This document shows, piece by piece, positions 55,823 through 64,000 of a DNA stretch of 64,000 nt; within the stretch, counting starts at the first letter, position 1; every line of letters starts with the position of its first letter. This DNA is from Mesocentrotus franciscanus (taxonomy: Eukaryota; Echinodermata; Echinoidea; Camarodonta; Strongylocentrotidae). The stretch spans positions 31,969,843 to 32,033,842 of the forward strand of contig CP137672.1 of assembly GCA_037976565.1 (NCBI GenBank). The letters are read 5' to 3'. The notes beneath the pieces are model-generated. The model was not told the DNA's origin and did no database searches. It saw only the letters and a list, made by a program, of their open reading frames with translations. Made by a program: the position numbers and the translations under genes.

Positions 55823-58800
55823 TCAATTAGAAATTTGCATATCTCGCAGAGAATTTCGGCTATCGGAGATAATTAATGGGAATCCAGTGTCGAAACTATT
55901 GCCTAGTACGTTGACTCCTACGATGTTCTGGCCGTCCTCGTGGAGTTTAAATAATTGGATGCCGGCCAGGAAATACAACTGGGAGTTGTAACTGGTTAGT
56001 GCGTGCGGGGTACCCTTCAAATCGTTCATGGGAATTTTCTTCTCTGCATCGTCTTCGCTATTGATATCCATGTAGGAGATCCCGTAGACACCTTGATAAG
56101 TCCAGTAGATACGGGATTCTGTGGAAACAATAGTTTTGAGAAGGAGTTGATTTTTAACATCGCAGGGAAGTGGTATCGATCGTCTAGTCGAGTGGTTGAT
56201 CACTTGACTGGAGACACGAGGGTCGTGGGTTCGAGCCCCTTTGGCAAGACATTAATCTACACTTGCCACTCCCCACCCGCATGCTTACTGGTTAAAAAGA
56301 ATTTCTTAAATTCCGTGAGCATGGAAATCGGCATCCTATATAGCAAGAGCCTTGGTCACCTTGCGTGGGTGGATGTGAACGCTAAAGAAGTATCACAAAC
56401 ATCATTCTTATTGTCATTATCGTAATAATGGTAACAATCTGCATTATGATGATTATAATCTTCTTCTTCTTTTCCTTTTTCTTCTTCTATCATCACTATT
56501 ACAATATAATTATAATCATATTTTTAATCTTCATTAATCTTCTTCTTCTTCTCCATTTTCTTCTTCTTATATTCTTCTAATTATTATTATTATAATCATT
56601 ATTATTACTATTATTATGATTATTTTTTGGTAGTAGTAGTAGTAGTAATAGTAGTAGTTGTATTGTTGTTGTTGTCGTTGTTGTTGCCTTGGAATGTGAC
56701 GGGGTTACGTAAGGTTTGAGAGACTCACCGTTAGGAGACAATGTAATCCTCTTTGGCGCTTTCACAAGGTTTCTAGCAATGGTCATTCTCTTACCAGTGT
56801 CTAGGTTCTTCTTCAGTATTCTCCCTGTTTTACTATGAGGAGGACCAACACCAACGAATAGATCCCTGTGTAGGAAGCAGAGATGGAAAGACATAGAGAG
56901 GGAGATGACAGACGAGAGAATGACCAAATAACAGGTGAGGAGAGAGATGGGGGCGATGGCAAAAAGAAAATGCGTGAGGGAAAACAGAGAAGATAGGGAG
57001 AGAAATATTGAAAGTAAGAGGGAGAGAGATGTGGGCGATGGCCGAGAGAAAATGGGAGAGGTGAAACGGGGAAGATGGAAAGAGAGAGAGAGAGAGAGAG
57101 AGAGGGGGAGGAGGTGAGGGGAAACGAGTACAAAATAAAATTGAGGTGAATCTGTGATAGACCGAGTAAAATCTGTCCTGAAAAGTAAAAAAAGACAGCC
57201 TGTTACAAATCTTATTTTCCAATAGACCGGTTTACTAACATATTCAAATTGTGTCCATACTGTTTAAAGAAAGGTTCTTCTTGACAACCTGAAAGCCTGC
57301 CCGAGTGTCGCTCGACGTACCAGAAAGTAATGAATGCTGACTGGATTTTGTTGTTGTTATTGTAGTTAATTCATTAATGACAGGTTAATGGAATACCTCG
57401 TCACTAGGTCCCCGAGAAAGAAACAAATTTGAATATACTTATAGTTACCCGGTCTATTGACTTACAATATACACCATGCTCACCTCACTTTTACCTCCCC
57501 CGTATTGTTCATTCTCTTCTTCTTTTCTTTCACTAAATCCCCAAGCATCCCTCTTTCTACCCCCCTCTCTCTCTCTCTCTCTCTTGCTCTCTCTCTCTCC
57601 CTCTCTCTCTATGTCTCTGTTTAATATAATTATTATTGATTGATGAAAACACGAATGTTTTATTTTCTTAGTTTAAGTCATTACTTTCTTCCAGTAAAAA
57701 CAGTGGAACAGAAGCATATTCATAACCACTCAAAGACTGATATGATAACCATCTATGTGAATTTAAGTGATAGAAGAAATTGTTTCTTGTGATAGGTTTA
57801 AAAATAATAGTTTACACATGTATAGGGCCCTATGTTTACGTTTCCCACAAAGTTACAATGCCCGGTTTGCTTTTGTCTACATTTACATTAAACACAATTT
57901 AAAAAATTCAAGAAATCAATTCAAGACCAATATCAAAAGGATACCTTATATATTGCATCATAGAAATCATGTTCGGATTACGTTATGCCATTGTCATGTT
58001 CGCACATTTCAATAGGCGACGCACCACGCTATTGAAATTGCCTTTACGATCGTAGTATTATGTATTAAATTAACAACACTGTAAAATCAAAGGCATTAAT
58101 TATCTGCGAAGAAAACAAAATAAAGAAATTAATAAAATATAATGATGCGAATGAAAAGAAACAAATATTTTGAGAAATATGTCCAATACTTCCTACCTGG
58201 TTGATCTGTCTAGATCGAGTGAATAGAGGGTCATGCCTGACATATCAACTTCCCCTAGATCAGTGCCATTGAAATGCTTAATGCGCAAGGTCGAGTAACG
58301 TTCAATCCAGTATATATGTTGTCGTTCAAAGTCCATTGCTAAATCTGGAATAACTGTGTGTAACATTTTGCGATTAAACTTACGTCTTTCTCACTCAGAT
58401 TTTCATGGATAACATTTCATTACTTTATCATTATCATTATAAGCAAATACACTGTTAGCCATAAAGTTGGAATAAGTATTTCTCATCTATTTTTTATAAA
58501 AATGACTGTTAAAATATGGTATATTCATGATAGAAAAGTGTATGTCTTATCAGAACTGTATTGATCAATCTAAAGAGTCATAGAGATTGATCAATAAAGT
58601 TCTGAGAAGATATAAACTTTTCGAGAATAAACCATATTGTCACAATCATTTAATGAAAAGAAATAAGAAAACAAAAATCAACTTTATGGAGAACAGTGTA
58701 CAAATATATTATACATGTATATGTTTCCTAACTGAATTGTTCGTCTTCTACATCATTGAGGCGACTTTAAAAAAAATGTCAATATCGTACATTTTTATAT

Positions 58801-61800
58801 GGGATTTTTTTTAAATAAAGGCTTACATATTGATTACGTAATAAATTGACATACGATCTACGTCAACGAAATACATGTGAGATCACTCTGAAGTGGGAAT
58901 TCATTCTAAGGTAAGTCGGAAAGGCACGAACACTTAATTTCAATTGACAACTGACAGTTTTATTTTCAAAGTTTTTTTTCTTCCAATGAAATACGTGATC
59001 GGACTGAAAGAACTGATACACGTTTAAAACAATTAACTTACTTGTAGACCCTTCAATGTCACTCAGCATAATCTCCATCTCACTTCCATAAAAATTTGTC
59101 CGACAAATGATCATCCGTTTCGTTTTTGCCGATTCAGATAACAGATATATCTTTTCAGATGCGGGATCCACCTTCATTCGAAATGAGCGATATGGCAGAT
59201 AAACCTCATGAAAGGTAGCATTGAACAATTGGACCTTCACTGGAAAGTAGCCAATCAACAAGGATGTGGTAGTTAAGATGAAGACCTTGTGTAATGCTAT
59301 GTGAGGATAAAACAGTTCATTCGGTGAGATTTTAATACTAATTAGCAGTGATTTAGAGATAAAGAAGAAGTTTCTTTTTTCCCAAGTGATTGAAACTGTC
59401 TAGCAGGTATTTGAGAAGACTGATAATTTAGCACAAAGGAACATTTTTAACTGTCATTTATTTAAATTATTTTAAAATGATAAAACTGACTCAATCTTGC
59501 TGAAAATCATTAAAATGAAATGTTACCATTTGCTATAAACCCTTCGTTCACGTAGCAAATTTATAGATGTCTTTAGGTATACGGTTATTTAAATAAAACA
59601 AGTGTTTAGTAACATGATATTTCGAAACGAATGGGAAACAACATGGTCAGACATCTTGGATCCGTCCGTATAGGGCAATCCAACCTTTGTAATAAGTTCC
59701 TGTGTATGAAAGCGGAAAAATAAGAGAGACATAGTGTCGAAAGTTTGAAATAAATCGGGCTAATAATAAAAGAGTCATGAATGTTTAAAATATATGAAAT
59801 CACTATAGCTATGGGGATCTCAAATTGGCAATTTTGTCAGTGGATTATGACGTATAGTCACGGACAACTCTCCCGTTTGTCGTGTACAAAAATATCTTCA
59901 ATTTCCGTTTTTCCTTGAAGTGCCTTCTTCCTTGGGGCTACTACTAAAAATTATTATGAATAGTAAATCATTATAGCCTAGGTCCTCTAAAAAGATTAGA
60001 CGCTCCTGAGTCATACATTTTGATATTTTTTGTTTATTTGTCATTTTGTGTGCTGGAACAAATGGGAAACTTGTTCGCCACTACATCACAGTGACATTAT
60101 CGATTCAGCCAATTTGAAGTTCCCATATACATTACAACCTTTAAAAATTCATAACTTATCGTTTGTCCGATTTCGTTCAAACTTTCATCAGTCTGCTTCT
60201 CTGATATTTTATACTTCTTTTATAGAGTAGTTTTCTGTTAAGGTTTGATTTATCTTTATTTAATAATACTATCATGAATATAAACAAATATTTAAAAAAA
60301 ATATAAAAAACATACACTTACCAATCTCGCACAATAACCCCTCGAAAGCAGGACCACACAAGCACATGAAAGCATCGCCCACATTCTGGCAGGTTGCTCC
60401 ATTGCGACACGGATTACTACGGCAAGCTGTGAGACAAAAGGGAAAATCCGTTGTTTTTTCAGCAGCTGTACTTTTGTATGCTATCTCAAAGTGTTGCAGT
60501 ATACACCAGACACCACGGGCGTTAATCCTTGGATGGGGGTGTATACATCCCCCACCTCTAAGGGAGGGGGTCTGTACAACTCCCTCTCAAACACACATAC
60601 GCACACTTCTCATGGAATCGAAAATTTAAAATCAATAAGCTGCTAACTTGCAAAATTGACAAAATTAAAAATAAATTACTCTTATAGTAATGACAAATTC
60701 TTTTTAATATTTTTTAATATATAGGTTTTCCCGGCAAATTTCGCAACTTTACCAATCAAATTCATTTTGCGTGCATTCAAATTCGCAGTTTAGTCAATCA
60801 AATTAACATGACTTGTTTCTCATTCAAATTCATGTTTTATGCACACGGAATAAATCAAAATCATATCATTTTCAGGGATTTGAAAGTAAACAACGGGTAG
60901 GGACCTACAAAAAACTAAATCCATATTATTTTGAATGAAAATTTTACGAAATTGACTGCTCATATATTCGCGTATGTGAATGCCCGAGATCACCTTTCGA
61001 CTATTGCCGACGATTTTGAATTAATCTTGCCACACGCGCTAGACTGAGATTTTGAATGATAAAAGTGCAAAATCTGGTGCCCGACACGCTTAACTATTGA
61101 ATGACTGTCTCCGCTGAAAATGGTGTTTGAGCTAAATTAAAGGACCATCTTATCAAACAAATGGACTGAAAATAAAGCTGCGAAAGTGGCCGGGAAAACT
61201 TAAATTAAAAAAAAAAAAAGTACAGAACGTCTGATTTGTTTGTCAAAATCTCACATCATTCTATCTCCAATAGAGTCGTGTGTGGGTGATCACGCGAGAA
61301 ATCTCAGCTCCTGATTGTGATCACCCCCCACTCATCATCGGAACGGAATCCTCCCTCACCCCTCGGAAAGCGTAAGTTAAAAAAAAAAAAAAAAAGCTCG
61401 CTTGCTTGCTGACCTTCATAATTATCTTTGTGAGCTAGTATACGATGAAAATGACACTTATCTTAGGATTTTAATGTTAACAAAATATAGGGCTAGAAAG
61501 ATTCAAAATAATGCTAGGATGGAGCTTGGCAATTCGGAGTTGAAGGTCGGAAAGGCCCTCCATTTTGAAAACGACGTCAGTAAAAAGCCCATGTGATTAA
61601 TTATCATAATAATACAATACCTTATCCATTCAGACTCAAAATTCAATTCAGAGCCCATTTAATAGGTGTACAGGGTTACCTCAGAATGCAGGCAGATTTT
61701 GCCACTCTTTTGAGTAGTTTCTGGATACACCACTGACCAATATAATATCTCTGACATTAATTTTACGATAAATTAATACAGGGGCGAAGCCAGAGTATTG

Positions 61801-63369
61801 TTACAACGAGGGTGAAACCACCATTTTGGGGCAAGCGCTCCTATAGGCTCCTATATACACCCTTTGTCGCGCCACCCTGTTTATGATGATTATATTGTGT
61901 GTTTTTACTTAATGGATTACATAATTATTACAAGAAATACTTAGACTAATATACTATGCTTACTTACGCTCAGATACATAACAGAAGATGTGTGTTATAT
62001 GGTTATTTTCGACCAATCCCAGTCCTAATTCTTTCATGAGAGATTCAATGATGACATCATCCATCAAGGCCAAAGGTCGTCCGTTGCAGATTGGAATGGG
62101 CGAACAGGTGGGGGCTTCTGGTAAGAGGTTCACATCTAGAAACAGAAAGGTTTGTTTGTTTGTGTTACCTGACTGCTATGAAAGCATGTGTATGCTTGGA
62201 GGTAAACGACCAGCGGACCGGTGGCTTTTAGTCCTCTCCGAGGGAATTGGTAATAAGGATTAATGCCTTACCGAAGGGCACTATATAGCGCATCGACTTG
62301 GTTTCGAACCCGGGACCTCCCGGTTACGAGACCACTGCTCTACCACTGAGCCACTGCGCCTCCTGCGAGGTTATCAATAGCTTGGAAGCATGGGTCCGTA
62401 TTCTAATAATAAATCAGTTAAATCAGACCCTGGGTCGAACATTATGTTTAACGAAAAGGGAAAACAAGTAGACCTCAGACTAATTTCCTTTGTTAAAAGA
62501 GATTTTAAACAAAAACCTATAAACCGAATGTGGGGTTTGAATAATATTGTAGTTCAAATCGACATACTGTCCATCATCATTATCTGGAAGCACCTGTGCC
62601 TATAGCGGTTCTTTCGTTTGATTCTCGATCAAGAAGTTGAGAGTTTGAAAATACTATACTCTTGTTGCGTATGCCCTGGCATTTTACCTACAGTAGTGTC
62701 TCTCGACCCAGGGGCTGAATGGCTACCTGGTAGGATTTATTCCGTGAAAATGCATTGTGCGCTGATAAGGAAGCCATGCATGGCAACGATTCTGACAACA
62801 CAAAATCCCGTATTCTACTAAAATTTAACCCGACGCTGGGCGTAAGCTTTTGTTCAAAATCAGGTTTGACAAGGAAGTTTGTCTGAGGTTCATAAGTTTC
62901 CCTTTGTTCAAGATTAATAGAATACAGACATTACAAGAGGATAGCAACATTAATTTTCATGATAAAAGCGCTATGGAAAGACATTATTATCACTTTGTTT
63001 TTCTTCCTACTATTATGACCATATATAATATTATTGTTCACGTCCACATCGAAATTTCCCAATGGACAGTTTTCATAGTAAAACTCATCTTTCGCTGTCC
63101 TGATTAAAATTCATGAATATGAAGTATGATACAAATTTCCCATTTCCAATCATTAGCTACTTTGAAAACCCGAGGTCAAATTTAAAGATTTCCAGTAACT
63201 GATCCATGTAGCTTACCTTCGCTTTCTTACCATCAGTGTTACAAGTATTTAAAAATAATAAGATATAAGATCCTATTTAGGAAATTTTATTAAAATGAAA
63301 AGCATAATTACCAGTCGCTGAGGCAAGATGGAGAAGAAGGAAAACATTGATACACCTCTGTAGTCCCAT
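55823..63369 (-). CDS. secreted EGF-like plus YWTD beta-propeller protein (7 exons, intact)
   Basis: Exons 5' to 3': 63312-63369, 61968-62135, 60322-60426, 59042-59239, 58197-58344, 56729-56832, 55823-56118; AG/GT junctions, phases consistent, 358 residues. Residues 1-19: signal peptide MGLQRCINVFLLLHLASAT. Residues 20-75: unrecognised segment with three cysteines (TCSPIPICNGRP, HIFCYVSE). Residues 76-110: EGF-like module, six cysteines ([25 protein letters not shown]). Residues about 111-358: about 248 residues with YWTD-type signatures (IYWIERYSTLRIKHFNG, RIYWTYQGVYGISYMDI, LYFLAGIQLFKL), enough for one six-blade LDL-receptor-type propeller. No LDL-A module, transmembrane segment or C-terminal EGF, so presumably secreted. 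It ends DMQISN then TGA. Likely N-glycosylation at FNAT and FNGT. Exons 1-2 are unique; exons 3-7 have a decayed paralogue at 38448-42037. I do not recognise an orthologue. Confidence 0.8.
56160..56402 (+). mobile_element. tRNA-derived SINE, unit 2 copy
   Basis: A-box TAGTCGAGTGG and B-box GTTCGAGCC fit pol III consensus better than the unit 1 copy. Body CTTTGGCAAGACATTAATCT, CCACTCCCCACCC, GGTCACCTTGCGTGGGTG. It lies in intron 6 of the EGF-YWTD gene, 42 bases upstream (minus sense) of exon 7. Confidence 0.8.
56455..56695 (+). repeat. TTC/ATT/AGT/GTT trinucleotide cluster
   Basis: Counterpart of 39080-39300. Intronic in the EGF-YWTD gene. Open frames are compositional. Confidence 0.9.
56890..57115. 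repeat. GA-rich tract, unit 2 copy
   Basis: Counterpart of 39525-39745. GAGAGA runs with two GGGCGATGGC segments. Confidence 0.85.
57565..57615 (+). repeat. (CT)n microsatellite, EGF-YWTD intron 5
   Basis: CTCTCT run with an interrupting TTGCTC. The interval between exons 58197 and 56832 shows no other exon. Confidence 0.9.
58503..58648. repeat. palindrome, unit 2 copy (family P2)
   Basis: Arms ATTGATCAATCT and AGATTGATCAAT with longer imperfect pairing out to AAACCATAT. Counterpart of 40069-40220. It lies in intron 4 of the EGF-YWTD gene. Confidence 0.8.
59690..60270. mobile_element. MITE-like inverted element, unit 2 copy (EGF-YWTD intron 3)
   Basis: Counterpart of 41500-41870 but longer: about 200 extra bases at about 59890-60080. 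Inverted blocks GGATCTCAAATTGGCAA and CAGCCAATTTGAAGTTCCC. The right arm has TTCATAACTTATCG, TCCGATTTCGTTCAAACTTT. Confidence 0.6.
60530..61967. other. EGF-YWTD intron 2, right edge of the duplication
   Basis: Unique sequence begins at about 60530. No exon supported. A short hairpin GGGTGATCACGCGAGAAAT to TTGTGATCACCCC lies at 61286-61328. The open frame at 61402-61596 shows no recognisable domain or splice context. Confidence 0.6.
62195..62362 (-). mobile_element. second type of tRNA-derived SINE, minus orientation
   Basis: In minus sense: GGAGGCGCAGTGGCTCAGTG, A-box TGGCTCAGTGG, B-box GTTCGAAAC, then TATAGTGCCCTTCGGTAAGG and CCCTCGGAGAGGAC. Head and body differ from the 40788 family. It lies in intron 1 of the EGF-YWTD gene. 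The anticodon stem does not pair well, so it is not scored as a tRNA gene. Confidence 0.8.
62640..62780 (+). mobile_element. SINE fragment
   Basis: TCTCTCGACCCAGGGGCTGA, ATGGCTACCTGGTAGGATTT and ATTCCGTGAAAATGC match the middle of the 40788 SINE family (in that element's sense). No head or tail. Confidence 0.6.
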
Positions 63370-64000
63370 CTGTAGTATGTAAGAATAAATTAGAGATTAA
63401 AGAAAGTACATTATATACATCCGCCTGTCCGAACAGTCCCCTATGTGGATATTTGAATACAATTTCTGTTAGAAGTCTCAACTAAAAAATACATGTAAGA
63501 TGAGGGGAACTAAAAACAGATTTTAGTGAACTTAGCCTTTCAATTACTTCAGAATTATAATCATCACGGTAAGAGAAATAAATGGATCGGTTTGAGACAT
63601 ATTTACATTGACTACAGGTCACGAAACCGACAGTCCATGAGATAGAATGCATACTGTCTTGACCGAGGATGCGAAGTTATTCGATTTAAGCCTAAAATTA
63701 AAGTGTTTTTTTTCGCTTTGAGGTAACACTTTGTAGGTGCCTCTTTTCCCCAGAAAGTGCCCTTTTTTGTTGGTGCCCCCACTTTGAAAGACGCTCCGCC
63801 GCCCCTGTAATGGCGGGACGTAATCTGTTCAACATAATATTGTGCAAACTCGCGATAACACTGTACATCGATATTCATGAGAACATTTGTACCTATAGGC
63901 TACCAAACTCTCTCTAAACGAATTTATAATTATATTACGCGTGTATCACCTCTGTAACATAACAAACAGGGAGGTTTACACTGTATATCACCAAAATAAT
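63370..64000. other. upstream flank of the EGF-YWTD gene
   Basis: The start ATG (63369) is preceded in minus sense by TTACATACTACAG, which looks like a splice acceptor ending right at the ATG (CTACAG then ATGGGA). A non-coding 5' exon could therefore lie further upstream. No clear TATA box was identified. Apart from the repeat at 63715-63815, I see nothing else supported. Confidence 0.5.
63715..63815 (-). mobile_element. repeat fragment of the AAAGTGGGGGC family
   Basis: In minus sense: GGGGCGGCGGAGCGTCTTTC, AAAGTGGGGGCACC, GGGCACTTTCTGGGGAAAAG, GAGGCACCTACAAAG. Same order as about 48945-49030. It lies upstream of the EGF-YWTD start codon, about 350 bases away, so it may sit in or near the promoter. 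Confidence 0.65.

Larger units (their letters stand above)
42330..60520. repeat. segmental tandem duplication, unit 2
   Basis: Paralogue of 26120-42160. It lacks the foldback element, the element at 27156, the promoter doubling and the SINE in exon 4. It gained an L1-like fragment (45498-46633), a 131-bp palindrome (47936-48066) and about 6.5 kb of extra repeat sequence (48830-55365, including a LINE and a minisatellite). Its right edge is near 60520, after which the sequence is unique. Confidence 0.9.

Noticed and set aside
61402..61596. 64-residue open frame with mixed composition
   Set aside because: No splice context, domain or paralogue; lies in an intron on the opposite strand of the EGF-YWTD gene.
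62270..62360. tRNA gene on the minus strand
   Set aside because: Good A and B boxes, but the anticodon stem pairs poorly and a SINE body follows; scored as a SINE head.

Overview
This is a eukaryotic, AT-rich, intron-rich, repeat-dense window. I read it as an echinoderm genome, most likely a sea urchin. Support: deuterostome-type RAD54B and SETD6 genes with many small exons, secreted C-type lectin (CTLD)/PAN and EGF/YWTD proteins, tRNA-derived SINEs ending in TATAGCGCTTA-like tails with ATAATA runs, and a foldback transposon resembling the TU elements described from sea urchins. Species cannot be fixed without a search.

Layout. (1) 1344-14955 (+): 19 exons of RAD54B, a Snf2-family recombination translocase; the N-terminal exons lie left of the window. 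(2) 17561-25750 (-): all nine exons of SETD6, a SET-domain lysine methyltransferase, convergent with RAD54B. One base is missing in exon 3, so the gene is either broken or carries a sequence error. (3) About 26.1-60.5 kb: a tandem segmental duplication. Each unit holds a CTLD-PAN gene (+) facing an EGF-YWTD gene (-). Unit 1 (about 26.12-42.16 kb) is decayed: its lectin is split by a 5.27-kb foldback transposon with a 9-bp target duplication, and its EGF-YWTD copy has only five damaged or missing 3' exons. Unit 2 (about 42.33-60.52 kb) holds an intact 279-residue CTLD-PAN model. (4) 55823-63369 (-): the intact EGF-YWTD gene, 358 residues, whose first two exons (signal peptide and a cysteine-containing segment) lie outside the duplication at 61968-63369.

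The rest is mobile DNA. It includes a nearly complete EN+RT LINE (50.7-54.0 kb), a 5'-truncated LINE with a (TTGAACC)n tail, L1-like 3' fragments with target duplications, a hAT-like element, several palindromic MITE families, tRNA-SINEs with intact A and B boxes, minisatellites and long polypyrimidine tracts. Because the two units are paralogous, several insertions can be ordered in time against an empty or shared site.

The repair helicase and the methyltransferase are ordinary housekeeping genes. The paired secreted genes look like lineage-specific extracellular proteins (recognition or matrix). Any functional link between them is inference from proximity only. All exon boundaries were read by eye from splice signals, reading phase and family similarity.
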